A DNA stretch of 46,390 nucleotides from Gammaproteobacteria bacterium. Lineage in GTDB: Bacteria; Pseudomonadota; Gammaproteobacteria; GCA-001735895. This document shows positions 25,478 to 34,679 of this stretch, piece by piece; the first letter of the stretch is position 1, and each line of letters starts with the position of its first letter. The notes under the pieces were generated by a model. It did no database searches, was not told where the DNA came from, and was given only the letters and a program-made list of their open reading frames with translations. A program made the position numbers and the translations under genes. The stretch lies in assembly GCA_022340305.1 (NCBI GenBank), contig JAJDOF010000018.1, forward strand, positions 1-46,390, in the 5' to 3' direction.

Positions 25478-26470
25478 TTATTCCTGACCCTGCGGTCGGT
25501 TCTCCAGATCAGCCACCGCATCCTGTGGATTCTTTTTCTCATAGAGCACACGATACACTTCACGAATAATTGGCAGCTCCAGCTCAAGCTGCAAAGCCTT
25601 GTTATGAATGGCCTTTGCAGCGCGCAAACCCTCGACCGTCTGCCCGACCTCGGCTTCGGCCTGCGCCACGCTCATACCCTGCCCGATAGCGATGCCAAAG
25701 CGGCGATTGCGGCTCTGGTTGTCAGTACAGGTGAGAATAATATCGCCGAGCCCGGCGAGACCCATCATGGTTTCCTGCTCGGCTCCGAGCCGGGTACCGA
25801 GGCGCATGATTTCCGAGAGTCCGCGTGTCATCAGGGCGGCCCGGGTATTCGCGCCAAAACCCAGGCCATCGGCGACACCGACCGCGATTGCGAGTACGTT
25901 CTTGAGCGCGCCGCCCAGTTCAACCCCGATGATATCACTCGAGGTATAGGCACGGAAATGGCGGCCACGCAATAGCTCGGCAAACGCAGCAGTCGTCGCC
26001 GGGTGATTGCCGGCACAGGCGATGGCCGCCGGCAAGCCGCGCGCCACCTCGCTGGCAAAGGTTGGCCCCGAAATGATGCCGTAACGGTACCCCGGTAATT
26101 CCTGCTCGACCACTTCGTGCAGCAGCAAGCCGGTATCGATTTCGAAACCTTTGCTGGCCCAGAACAAAGCCGTGTCATCGGCGAGCATGGGTTTGAGGGC
26201 TTGCAAAAGGCTGCGAAAGCCCTTGCTGGGAATGGCGACGAGCACAAACTTGCATCCCGTAATCGCCGCTTGCAACGATACCAGGGGCTTGATATTGGCG
26301 GCCAGCGGAAATCCAGGCAGGTATTCACAATTTTCACGTTGCTCGACGAGCGCTTCGATGTGCTCGGCCTGGTGGCCCCACAGATTGACCCGCAAATCGT
26401 TGCGCGCCAGTTGTATCGCAAGCGCGGTCCCCCAGGAACCGGCACCCAGCACTGCGACGGATTCGGTCAT
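25478..26470 (-). CDS. gpsA: Glycerol-3-phosphate dehydrogenase [NAD(P)+]
   Basis: Cytoplasmic enzyme reducing dihydroxyacetone phosphate to sn-glycerol-3-phosphate for phospholipid synthesis. The 330 residues show the Rossmann motif GAGSWGTALA at the N-terminus, ISGPTFASEVARGLPAAI and the catalytic lysine region VELGGALKNVLAIAVGVADG, followed by NTRAALMTRGLSEI and GLAGLGDIILTC. Length and motifs are normal. secB lies upstream on the same strand with an unusually long gap of 290 bp. Confidence 0.97.
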   Translation of the reverse strand: MTESVAVLGAGSWGTALAIQLARNDLRVNLWGHQAEHIEALVEQRENCEYLPGFPLAANIKPLVSLQAAITGCKFVLVAIPSKGFRSLLQALKPMLADDTALFWASKGFEIDTGLLLHEVVEQELPGYRYGIISGPTFASEVARGLPAAIACAGNHPATTAAFAELLRGRHFRAYTSSDIIGVELGGALKNVLAIAVGVADGLGFGANTRAALMTRGLSEIMRLGTRLGAEQETMMGLAGLGDIILTCTDNQSRNRRFGIAIGQGMSVAQAEAEVGQTVEGLRAAKAIHNKALQLELELPIIREVYRVLYEKKNPQDAVADLENRPQGQE

Positions 26471-26760
26471 GACCTAGCCCGCATTTTGCATCAGTAACCC
26501 GGAGGCTGTGATACGGCATACGGACACAGGCCAGATACGTCTGAATGCCGGACTGGAGAGAAATCCATCCCTTAAGCAATGGATTGAGCCTTGCCGCGAG
26601 CGGCGAACACCCGGTTCAGGCGTACCTGCACCAGTCAGTGCCCGGAGAGGGCTCGGGCGGGCAGCAGGCGGGACCTCTATTTCTGCCAGTGAATACATCG
26701 GCTTTCTCTGCTCGTTGAATTAGATACCCTGGCCCGAGACCGACTGATGCGCCAGGCGGA
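26471..26760. other. Non-coding gap between gpsA and secB
   Basis: 290 bp between two genes that are usually close together. GC-rich, with only short overlapping frames of unnatural composition. There is a small inverted repeat (AATCCAT 26562-26568, ATGGATT 26579-26585). No gene or clear promoter seen. Confidence 0.5.
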
Positions 26761-27231
26761 CTAGTGCTTTGCCTCGGTCTCTTCGGACGATGACTCCTGT
26801 TGCTGCAGGTGCTGTTGATACAGGGCATCGAAATTAACCGGTGACAGGATCAATGGCGGAAATCCACCGCGAATACTCAAGTCAGAAACCACTTCGCGCA
26901 GATAGGGGAACAACACGGTCATGGCCTGGCTGCCGAGCAGGTATTTCTGTTCGGTTTCGTCGAAACCGGAGATCGAAAACAGCCCGGCGAAATGCACTTC
27001 GATCAAAAAAGCGGTTTTTTCTTCGAGCTTGATCGTCGCGGTAGCACACAGCACAGCCTCAAAAATATCGCCTTCAATATGCGCCTGGGTATTGGTTAAA
27101 TTCAATTCGATCTTGGGTTCCCACTTCTTGAATCTGAAGGACTGCACTGCATCCGGGGATTCAAACGAGGCGTCCTTCAGATATAGCTTCTGAATGGCAA
27201 ACTGTTTTGGCTGTGCTGTAGGTTCGGTCAT
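26761..27231 (-). CDS. secB: Protein-export chaperone SecB
   Basis: Tetrameric cytoplasmic chaperone that keeps preproteins unfolded and hands them to SecA. The 156 residues match the family in length and motifs: FAIQKLYLKDASFESPDA, the VEHFAGLF-like VHFAGLFSISGF, PYLREVVSDLSIRGGFPPL and a Pro-Val-NFDALY close, with an acidic tail. Five bp separate it from the rhodanese gene upstream, the same neighbourhood as yibN-grxC-secB-gpsA in enteric bacteria, but here grxC is absent. Confidence 0.96.
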   Translation of the reverse strand: MTEPTAQPKQFAIQKLYLKDASFESPDAVQSFRFKKWEPKIELNLTNTQAHIEGDIFEAVLCATATIKLEEKTAFLIEVHFAGLFSISGFDETEQKYLLGSQAMTVLFPYLREVVSDLSIRGGFPPLILSPVNFDALYQQHLQQQESSSEETEAKH

Positions 27232-27236
27232 GGTGA

Positions 27237-27665
27237 TTATTTCTTGCTAATGGGTAGGTGAGCTTCCTGCCAGGCTTGCAGGCCGCCGTTTAAACTATAA
27301 ACCTTTGCGAAACCATTCTGGCTCAACTCTTTGCAGGCGCCGCCCGCACGAGCGCCGGTCTTGCAGTAGACCAGAATGGTTTTATCCTTGTGTTTATCGA
27401 GTTCGCTGAGGCGAGTCTTGACCGCGCCTGCCGGAATCTGAATCGCCTTGGTTATTTTGCCTGCAGCCGTTTCCGATGGTTCACGCACATCGAGCACCAC
27501 CACATCCTCGCTATTCATCAACTGTACCGCAGCGGCCGGCGACAGACTGGCAAATCGTTGCGTGGCAATTTTAAATTCATTGAAAAAAACCAGTGCGAGT
27601 AAAACCACGAAGGCAGCCACCAGGTAAAGGTGGTTTACCGCAAATTCAAAGATTTGATTCAACAT
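27237..27665 (-). CDS. yibN: Membrane-anchored rhodanese-like protein (YibN type)
   Basis: 142 residues: an N-terminal membrane helix (about 11-28), then a single rhodanese domain with VVVLDVREPSE and the active-site loop YCKTGARAGG, where Cys101 is the expected persulfide-carrying cysteine. Position next to secB matches YibN. Unlike E. coli YibN, which lacks a classic active loop, this copy keeps a plausible catalytic cysteine. An ArsR-family gene with persulfide-sensor cysteines starts just upstream on the same strand, so the two may form a small sulfur-responsive unit. Confidence 0.88.
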   Translation of the reverse strand: MLNQIFEFAVNHLYLVAAFVVLLALVFFNEFKIATQRFASLSPAAAVQLMNSEDVVVLDVREPSETAAGKITKAIQIPAGAVKTRLSELDKHKDKTILVYCKTGARAGGACKELSQNGFAKVYSLNGGLQAWQEAHLPISKK

Positions 27666-27711
27666 AGCGAGGGATAGAATGAATGGTTAAAGTAGTAAGT
27701 TTAAGGAGAAC

Positions 27712-28044
27712 TCAGTCGGAAGAACAAAACACTTCCTGCATCATCCCGATTAATCTCAGGGTGCGTTCGTCGCCGACGCGATAAAAAACCTTGTTCGCAT
27801 CCTTGCGCGACGACAGTATACCTTTATCGCGTAAAATGGCGAGATGTTGCGAGATATTACTCTGCGAAGTACCGACGTTCTCGACAATTCCCTGCACACA
27901 GACCTCGCGATTGCCAAGAGTGCACAGGATTTTCAGCCTTAGCGGATGTGACATCGCCTTCAACGAGCGCGAGGCAATCTCGATATCGGCGGCACGTGCC
28001 AGCAGCTTTTCACCGTCAAACCCGGCTACAAAATCAGTTTTCAT
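27712..28044 (-). CDS. ArsR-family repressor with SqrR/BigR-like cysteine pair
   Basis: From the ATG at 28044 the product has 110 residues; a longer frame to 28419 runs antisense into envC and is not used. It is a winged-helix ArsR protein: AMSHPLRLKILCTLGNREVC, then SQSNISQHLAILRDKGIL (recognition helix) and the beta-wing SRKDANKVFYRV. The two cysteines Cys41 and Cys107 fall at the positions used by the persulfide sensor SqrR (BigR has the equivalent pair). The metal-binding CxC of ArsR/SmtB proteins is not present (EVCVQG). Likely an oxidation- or persulfide-relieved repressor; the adjacent rhodanese supports this. Targets could be its own operon and the divergent envC, 61 bp away. Confidence 0.85.
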   Translation of the reverse strand: MKTDFVAGFDGEKLLARAADIEIASRSLKAMSHPLRLKILCTLGNREVCVQGIVENVGTSQSNISQHLAILRDKGILSSRKDANKVFYRVGDERTLRLIGMMQEVFCSSD

Positions 28045-28105
28045 TTGCGTAACTGTATTACCAACCGATAATATTAGTCGATGATTATGAATAAACCCAA
28101 GACCA

Positions 28106-29284
28106 ATGTCCACTTCCAGACTGCGTAAACTCGCGCTGGCGCTGATGCTGAGCAGCCTGATCATGGCGCCGCTGGCGCTCGGCGCCGGTAAAACCGCCAA
28201 ACAGCAGCAATTACAGACGCTTTTGCAAGAAATCGATAAGCTGAAACAGGCGATTAATGTCAAGGAAGACAGCAAATCGAAATACATCGAGCAGCTTAAA
28301 TCGATAGAAGCTAACGTCTCCCAGGTTAATCTCAAGATCAGGCAGACCGGCGAACAGATCAGGAAGCGTAAAAGCAGGCTGAAAACGTTACGCGCGACCC
28401 GTCTCGAACACCAACGCAAACTCAGCCGTGAAAACGAATATCTCGCCGAACAGGTCTATGCCGCATTTACGCTGGGGTCCCAGGAAAAGGTCAAGCTGTT
28501 GTTTTCGCAGCAGGCACCCGACGCCTTGCAACGAAACCTGGTTTACTACGAATATTTTTCAAACGCCCGCGTCGGCTTGATCAATGAAGTGCAGAGCAGT
28601 ATTGACAAGATCGTCGAAACCGAAACACTGATTCGCCAGGCGCAGGCCGAGCTGTTACAGGACCAGCAGGCGCTCACTGAACAGCAACAACGGCTCAAGC
28701 AGGACCTCGGCAAGCGCAAGACAATCATCGCCTCACTCGATAGTCAATTGCAGGAACAGGGCGGCAGCCTGTCACGCCTGCAAGACGAAGCCTTGCAGCT
28801 GCAGAACCTGATCAACTCGATCCAGGAGATTTTCAATGAGGCACCCGAAGGGGAGTTTTCAAAGCAGTCCTTCGCCAAACTGAAGGGCAAACTCGCCTGG
28901 CCGATCGCGGGTAAGGTGAGGCGTCTCTTTGGCCGGCACAAGCCTTCATCCGATCTGCGCTGGCAGGGCGTCAGGATCGAGGCGGAAAGTGGCAGCCACG
29001 TAAAGGCGATATCGCATGGCCGCGTCGCGTTTGCTGACTGGTTGCGCGGCTTCGGGAACCTGATTATCATCGATCACGGTAATTCCTATCTGTCGCTTTA
29101 CGGGCATAATGAATCGCTGTTCAAGAGTGCAGGTGAGTGGGTTGATGCCGGCGAAGTCATCAGCAGCCTTGGCAGTAGCGGCGGACAGAGCACTCCGGGC
29201 CTCTATTTCGAGATTCGCAAGAACGGAAAACCGCAAAATCCGACCCGCTGGTGCAAGGCGGGAAATTCCTTTCCTTCCGGTTGA
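28106..29284 (+). CDS. envC: Murein hydrolase activator EnvC
   Basis: 392 residues: signal peptide (about 1-26, ending LALGAG), a long coiled coil (about 30-250) rich in Gln, Glu and Lys, and a C-terminal LytM/peptidase M23 fold (about 270-385). The zinc ligands of active LytM enzymes are absent: the HxH of the last strand reads GLYFEI. That is the degenerate form of EnvC, which activates AmiA/AmiB at the division site, recruited by FtsEX. The genes ctpA and yibQ follow on the same strand, as in enteric bacteria for envC-yibQ. Confidence 0.92.
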   Translation: MSTSRLRKLALALMLSSLIMAPLALGAGKTAKQQQLQTLLQEIDKLKQAINVKEDSKSKYIEQLKSIEANVSQVNLKIRQTGEQIRKRKSRLKTLRATRLEHQRKLSRENEYLAEQVYAAFTLGSQEKVKLLFSQQAPDALQRNLVYYEYFSNARVGLINEVQSSIDKIVETETLIRQAQAELLQDQQALTEQQQRLKQDLGKRKTIIASLDSQLQEQGGSLSRLQDEALQLQNLINSIQEIFNEAPEGEFSKQSFAKLKGKLAWPIAGKVRRLFGRHKPSSDLRWQGVRIEAESGSHVKAISHGRVAFADWLRGFGNLIIIDHGNSYLSLYGHNESLFKSAGEWVDAGEVISSLGSSGGQSTPGLYFEIRKNGKPQNPTRWCKAGNSFPSG

Positions 29285-29551
29285 CAGGATACGGCAGCGA
29301 GCCGGATTGGCCCGGGAAATTGATAAATTATGGATGACCTCGCCGCTCCATCCCGGCCTGAAGGAAATACCCTGCAAGCCCGGCGCCCCGATTGATTAAA
29401 TTCCGCGCTTGAGACTGCAAATTGCCACGCTTTCCCGTAGAATCGGGCCTTCACGACGCCAACATTTGAACTGTTTACAACTTATCGCACATTAACTGGT
29501 CTACAATACGTAATCTGGACTATATGCCAGCCTGTTTTACCGGAGAAAAGA

Positions 29552-30853
29552 ATGCTGAAGAATTTGCGCACATCCACCTGGTTTTTATGTGGAACCCTGC
29601 TTGGGCTATCGCTGGCGATCGGCCACAGCGTCTACGCGCTGAAGGACAGCGAACAGATCCCGTTCGAGGATTTGCAGGCATTTACCGAAGTATTCTCCAA
29701 GGTCAAATCCGATTACGTCGAGTCGGTTGACGAAAAGAAACTGATCGAAGATGCGATTCGTGGCATGCTCAACGGTCTCGACCCGCACTCAGCGTTTCTC
29801 AACACCAGCGAATTCAGTGATTTGAAAATCGGCACCACCGGCCAATTCGGTGGACTCGGCATCGAGGTCGGCATGGAAAATGGCTTCGTCAAGGTTATTT
29901 CACCCATTGACGATACCCCGGCGGCTCGTGCCGGCGTCAAGGCCAGCGATTTAATCATCAAGCTCGATGAAAAAACCGTCAAGGGCATGACCCTGAACGA
30001 AGCCGTCAAAATCATGCGCGGTAAACCGAATACTTCCATCGACTTGACCATCGTGCGCGAAGGTGAGCCCAAGCCTTTGGTCATCAAAATCACGCGCGAG
30101 ATAATTCGTGTCAAAAGCGTCAAGAATCGTATGCTGGAGCCGGGCTATGGCTATGTTCGCATCACCAATTTCCAGTCGCGCACCACCACCGATTTACTCA
30201 AAGCGATTTCCGATTTACAGAAAGAAACGCGCCTCAAGGGGATGATTCTCGACCTGCGTAACAACCCCGGTGGTGTTCTAAACGGTGCTGTCGGCGTGTC
30301 TGACGCCTTTATCGAGGACGGCATGATCGTTTACACCGAGGGTCGCATCGACGATTCCAGCCATCGTTACCTGGCCACTCCCGGCGATAGCCTGAATGGC
30401 GCGCCACTGGTGGTTCTGATCAATGGCGGTTCCGCCTCCGCATCGGAGATTGTTGCCGGAGCATTGCAGGACCACAAACGTGCGATCATCCTCGGCACCA
30501 AGTCGTTCGGCAAGGGCTCGGTACAAACCATCCAGGAACTGCGCAACGGCTCCGCGGTAAAACTGACCACGGCGCGTTATTTCACTCCGCTCGGGCGTTC
30601 GATTCAGGCGACCGGTATCGAACCCGATATCAAACTGAGCACGGTGAAACTGTCAGCAGCTGACGAAAAGGCGCGTGCGTCTTACTCCGAGGCGGACCTG
30701 GACGGTAGCTTGAGCAACCCCAATGGCGACTCCATCACCAATGAGGACGAGAAGAAAGACAGTGAGGCGCTGGCCGAATCCGATTTCCAGCTTTACGAGG
30801 CGCTCAACCTGCTGAAAGGTCTGAACATTCTTTCCAGCATGAATGCCGGTTAG
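29552..30853 (+). CDS. ctpA: C-terminal processing peptidase, S41 family
   Basis: Periplasmic serine protease of the CtpA type. 433 residues: an N-terminal membrane or signal segment (about 9-29), the DPHSAFLN helper motif, a PDZ domain (about 95-180), then the protease core with LDLRNNPGGVL, the nucleophile loop GGSASASEIVAG (from 292) and the catalytic lysine in FGKGSVQ (Lys321). GGAGAAAAG-like SD (GGAG) lies 8 bp before the ATG. The C-terminal tail (about 375-433) is acidic and low in complexity. Sits between envC and yibQ, so probably a cell-wall hydrolase regulator or envelope quality-control protease. Confidence 0.94.
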   Translation: MLKNLRTSTWFLCGTLLGLSLAIGHSVYALKDSEQIPFEDLQAFTEVFSKVKSDYVESVDEKKLIEDAIRGMLNGLDPHSAFLNTSEFSDLKIGTTGQFGGLGIEVGMENGFVKVISPIDDTPAARAGVKASDLIIKLDEKTVKGMTLNEAVKIMRGKPNTSIDLTIVREGEPKPLVIKITREIIRVKSVKNRMLEPGYGYVRITNFQSRTTTDLLKAISDLQKETRLKGMILDLRNNPGGVLNGAVGVSDAFIEDGMIVYTEGRIDDSSHRYLATPGDSLNGAPLVVLINGGSASASEIVAGALQDHKRAIILGTKSFGKGSVQTIQELRNGSAVKLTTARYFTPLGRSIQATGIEPDIKLSTVKLSAADEKARASYSEADLDGSLSNPNGDSITNEDEKKDSEALAESDFQLYEALNLLKGLNILSSMNAG

Positions 30854-30864
30854 CCCACGGGCAT

Positions 30865-31659
30865 ATGCTACGCAACTGGCTGCTTCTATTACTCGCCTTT
30901 GCTGGAGCGAGTGCTGCCGATGATCAGCGACCGGTATTATCGCTGGTCATCGACGATCTCGGTTATTCCATCGACCATGGCAAAGCCGCGATAGAACTCG
31001 TCGGTGATCACACCTATGCGGTTCTGCCAGACGCGAGTTACTCCGCAAAACTGGCGCTGTATGCGCATCAGTTGAACAAGGAAGTGATCCTGCACCTGCC
31101 GATGCAGTCGATCAGCTCCTCGGCGGTGCGCGAACCCCACGCACTGAACGAGGCGATGGACGAAAATGAGTTGACCCATAACGTGCACAACTTGCTGGCA
31201 CAGGTGCCGTTTATTCGTGGCGTCAACAACCACATGGGTAGTCATCTGACCGAATTCGATTTCTTCATGCGTCCGGTCATGGATAGCATACGCAGCTACA
31301 ATCCATCATTTTATTTTCTCGACAGTCGCACTTCGCCGCGCAGTGTGGCCTTCTCGCAAGCCCGTGAAGCGGGCCTCAGTTCCATATCGCGTGATGTTTT
31401 TCTCGACAACGACCCCAGTAGCACAGCCATCAAGTTGCAGTACGACATCTGGCTGGAACGCGCGCGCGAGCAGGGCTCGGCAATCGCCATCGGCCACCCC
31501 TATGCGCAAACTCTCGAGGTTCTGCAACAAAACCTGCCAGCCGCGGGCGTGGAATTCAAATTCATGCGCATATCCGAACTCATTGACGAACGCGAGTTGC
31601 GCGGATTTTCCCCGGACTGGCGCAAACAGTTGACCAGGCTCGTTCCCGGCACCCAATAA
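30865..31659 (+). CDS. yibQ: Divergent polysaccharide deacetylase family protein YibQ
   Basis: 264 residues with a signal peptide (about 1-17) and a divergent polysaccharide deacetylase domain: SLVIDDLGYS (the paired aspartates), HLPMQ, GVNNHMGSHLT (metal-binding histidines), FLDSRTS and IAIGHPYAQT. Family members are periplasmic and of unknown substrate. The start is 11 bp after the ctpA stop, so the two are co-transcribed. Confidence 0.92.
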   Translation: MLRNWLLLLLAFAGASAADDQRPVLSLVIDDLGYSIDHGKAAIELVGDHTYAVLPDASYSAKLALYAHQLNKEVILHLPMQSISSSAVREPHALNEAMDENELTHNVHNLLAQVPFIRGVNNHMGSHLTEFDFFMRPVMDSIRSYNPSFYFLDSRTSPRSVAFSQAREAGLSSISRDVFLDNDPSSTAIKLQYDIWLERAREQGSAIAIGHPYAQTLEVLQQNLPAAGVEFKFMRISELIDERELRGFSPDWRKQLTRLVPGTQ

Positions 31660-31705
31660 CCCCCGGCTAGCCGTAGCCCGGCAACAGTCGCGCAACCACT
31701 TTGCC

Positions 31706-33088
31706 TTACTGCGGCCGTTGATAGCCGCCCATCAGTGCCTCGATTCGCAGCGCCAATGCGAGCGCAATGTCTTCACGCCACGGCGCGGCAACAATCTGCA
31801 CGCCCACCGGCAGGCCGCTGCTGCTACCCGCACGCACCGAAACGCCCGGCCAACCCAGCAAATTGTAAATAGTCACATAACTCCAGTCATCGAAACCATC
31901 CGCATGAGACGCACCGTGTGCTCGCGCCAGTGCATGCGATGCCGGGCACACAATCGCATCGTAGTCGGTAAAAAAGCCGAGCGCCTGGCTGCGTGCTTCA
32001 TCGATGGCCTCGAGCAACCCAGGGTCAACATGGTTACTTGAGGCCAGTGATTTTTCGGTTAGATAACCGGCGAGGCCTGGCCCTGGCTGGGTCGTGCCGT
32101 AGCGCTTTAGCAAACGCTGGATGATACCGGCATTAGTCGATTCGCGTAATTCAGTGGTCAGACTAACCAGCTCACGCATGCCCGGCAACAGCCGATTATC
32201 GAGCACATCGACCTCAGCGCGCAGGGCTTGCGCCGTCGCAGTTACGACTCGTTGAATCTCGGCATCCGGCGCGACGATGCCGTTATCGGCATACCAGGCA
32301 ACGCGCAATCGCGATGTATCGATCGCACCGGGGTCGCCAGGGGCTACCGGCACCACGGCCGGATCGCACCCATCGGGGCCACAGATGATTGGCAGGGCAA
32401 GCACCAGGTCTTCGACGTAGCGCGCCATTGGTCCGATCTGCGTCAGCGAATCCAATACGCCCCCGTAAGGCACGATGTGACCAGTGCGCGGCGTACGACC
32501 CGAAGTCGGCTTGATTCCGCTAATCCCGCACAGGTGGGCCGGTTCGCGAATGCTGCCACCGGTATCCGAGCCGAGTTCCAGTGCCGAACCGCCGCTGGCG
32601 ATAATCGCCGCCGAGCCACCGCTGCTGCCGCCTGGGCTGCGGGCGAGGTCATAGGGATTGTTGCTGCGCCCGTAGATCAGGTTATCGGTTTCGGCGCTCA
32701 AGGTCAGTTCCGGGGTATTGGTTTTACCGAGCAATACGGCACCAGCAGCACGTAAACGCGCCACCACCGGTGCATCCTGTTGCGGCACGAAATCACGGCG
32801 TCCTTGCGTACCGCCGGTCGAAACAATGCCGGCAGTATCGAGTGAATCTTTGATGGTGATGGGAACCCCGTGCAATGGGCCCTTGAAATCGCCACCGGCG
32901 GCGAGCTTGTCCAGCGCATCGGCTTCGCTACGCGCACGCTCCGCGACCAGCTGCACCACCGCGTTTAGGGACGGGTTAACGGCGTCGATGCGCGCGAGGC
33001 AGGCGTCGACTATTTCGCGCGCAGACAGTTCGCGCTTGCGCAGCGCATGCGCCATGGCGCTCGCGGACCAGTAGATGGAGTCATTCAT
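31706..33088 (-). CDS. Amidase-signature family enzyme
   Basis: 460 residues with the amidase signature: Lys80 in VPITIKDSLD, the cis-serine in SPGGSSGGSAA (Ser155/156) and the nucleophile Ser179 in GSDTGGSIREP. These form the Ser-cisSer-Lys triad. It would hydrolyse an amide in the cytoplasm (no signal peptide). It is closest in feel to stand-alone amidases and 6-aminohexanoate or glutamyl-tRNA amidotransferase A-like proteins, but gatB and gatC are not nearby, so GatA is unlikely. Substrate unknown. It converges with yibQ. Confidence 0.9.
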   Translation of the reverse strand: MNDSIYWSASAMAHALRKRELSAREIVDACLARIDAVNPSLNAVVQLVAERARSEADALDKLAAGGDFKGPLHGVPITIKDSLDTAGIVSTGGTQGRRDFVPQQDAPVVARLRAAGAVLLGKTNTPELTLSAETDNLIYGRSNNPYDLARSPGGSSGGSAAIIASGGSALELGSDTGGSIREPAHLCGISGIKPTSGRTPRTGHIVPYGGVLDSLTQIGPMARYVEDLVLALPIICGPDGCDPAVVPVAPGDPGAIDTSRLRVAWYADNGIVAPDAEIQRVVTATAQALRAEVDVLDNRLLPGMRELVSLTTELRESTNAGIIQRLLKRYGTTQPGPGLAGYLTEKSLASSNHVDPGLLEAIDEARSQALGFFTDYDAIVCPASHALARAHGASHADGFDDWSYVTIYNLLGWPGVSVRAGSSSGLPVGVQIVAAPWREDIALALALRIEALMGGYQRPQ

Positions 33089-33164
33089 GGCAAACGATTA
33101 TCTGCCCAGTGAAGGTGATTATCCAGCCTCGATATGTCATCACCTGTTTTATGGGTTATCCAGG

Positions 33165-34679
33165 CTAGTCCTGATGGTCGAGTCTTGAAGACGCCACCGC
33201 AAAGCGCAGTACAAACTCGACCCCACGCACATCCAGCGGTACCAGGCGCAGCCTGGCGGAGCGCTTGCGATTTTTGATTTCGAGCATCCAGTGCGCCCGC
33301 ATCGGGTCACCATTATCGATGTAGCGAATGTCTTCGTCGCGCGCAAGGCCGGCGATTAACTGCGGCTTGCCGTCCGCTTCCGAGCTGATTTCAATACTCG
33401 CTATCGGCGCATCGTAAAACCATTCGTGACGCTTGCTGACCTGCTCACCTGCCTCGAGCAACTGGCACATCGGTTCGCCCTCGATATCGACGATACTGAT
33501 CTGCTGCCGCAGCAGTTCACCATTCGTCAGCTTGATACTCATCGACACCAGGTCGCTGCGGTTTTCGATATTGTCAAAATCAATATTACCTTCGAAACCA
33601 CGGGTGATTTCATGCACAAAGTACAATCCCAGGCCCTTGCCATGATGCTCCCGAATCCGCCGCGACGAAAATCCGAGCTGGTAGATTTTTTCGCGTTCGT
33701 CCGCAGCAATATGGGGGCCGCGATTGTAAACCCTGAGTACTCCTTCGCCAGCGTCCTGGGCCAGGCTGATTGCAACGGGGTTGTGGCGTTGACGCTTCGC
33801 TTTCTGACGTGCATAAAACAGAGCGTTGTTAATCAGATTCTCGATCAGCAAAACCATGTGGTTTTCGTTCCCCACCATTTCACTGTCGTTGCGCAACAGA
33901 ATCTTGAACTGTTCGGCCTCATATTCGCCGGCCATCGGCCAGTTCTGATTCAGACCGAGCCCATCAGGGTTCGCGACGATCGGTAACAGCGCACGGCGCA
34001 GCGCATGACTCATCAGGAAAGTAGGCTGAAAAGGCGCCGAACCGGCTTCCGCAGGATTCAGCTGCGCCTGAAAATAGTGTTCTTCACTATCGTATATGCG
34101 ATTGGCGACGTGTAGCGCGATGTTGTCAGTGGTCGACAGGTCGAGCAAATCCCACAAGTAGAGCAGGGCATCCGCGGCCTCTCGATAGGTTTGTTGCTCG
34201 CCCTCGGCACAGATCTGCTGTGCCTGCTTGAGCGCGGTTTGCGCGCGATCATAGCTGATCACGCCATTGTGGCGGACCTCGGAGGCAATGTTCTTGAAAT
34301 GCAGAAATTTCTCATCGTACTCGATGTATTCCAGCAGGCGTTCACTGATAAACATTTTCAGCTTGTCGGCATGATCGGAGTAGGTGCGCGCACGCGTCCC
34401 GAGTTCGCGTTTGGTATCAAGCAACTCACCTATCTGACTGCGATATTGTTGAGATTGATGCCGGTAACGCGAGTTTGCCCTGATAAACCTGCGCACGTCA
34501 TAGAACACCAGCGCCAGCAAACCGAGCGTGCCAAGCAGCAGGTAATCCTGGCGCAACAATTGCCCCATCAACGGATTGCCGTCAATAATCCCGGGGTGAA
34601 TCATTACGAATTGCCAACTGATGATAAAAACGGCGCCCAGGGTACTAAGCCAGGGATAGGGCAGACGCACCGGATTCAT
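33165..34679 (-). CDS. Membrane histidine kinase-like sensor with unusual phosphotransfer region
   Basis: From the ATG at 34679, which overlaps the TGA of the regulator gene (ATGA), the product has 504 residues. Two membrane helices (about 13-28 and 46-62) are followed by a coiled coil and a helical region with SEVRHNG (His137), the only histidine placed like a phosphoacceptor; no classic HExxTP or HDxxN box is seen. The ATPase part has an N box ENLINNALFYA (280-290), an atypical G1 box YNRGPHI instead of DxGxG, GFSSRR and GKGLGLYF (347-354). About 120 residues follow the ATPase domain and have no recognised fold. The start at 34703 is rejected because of the coupling overlap. Confidence 0.8.
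   Translation of the reverse strand: MNPVRLPYPWLSTLGAVFIISWQFVMIHPGIIDGNPLMGQLLRQDYLLLGTLGLLALVFYDVRRFIRANSRYRHQSQQYRSQIGELLDTKRELGTRARTYSDHADKLKMFISERLLEYIEYDEKFLHFKNIASEVRHNGVISYDRAQTALKQAQQICAEGEQQTYREAADALLYLWDLLDLSTTDNIALHVANRIYDSEEHYFQAQLNPAEAGSAPFQPTFLMSHALRRALLPIVANPDGLGLNQNWPMAGEYEAEQFKILLRNDSEMVGNENHMVLLIENLINNALFYARQKAKRQRHNPVAISLAQDAGEGVLRVYNRGPHIAADEREKIYQLGFSSRRIREHHGKGLGLYFVHEITRGFEGNIDFDNIENRSDLVSMSIKLTNGELLRQQISIVDIEGEPMCQLLEAGEQVSKRHEWFYDAPIASIEISSEADGKPQLIAGLARDEDIRYIDNGDPMRAHWMLEIKNRKRSARLRLVPLDVRGVEFVLRFAVASSRLDHQD

Noticed and set aside
26474..26698. 74-codon minus-strand frame between gpsA and secB
   Set aside because: Arg/Pro/Ser-rich, no ribosome site, no motif.
28045..28419. 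N-terminal extension of the ArsR gene
   Set aside because: Antisense to the start of envC, hydrophobic and unlike any ArsR protein.
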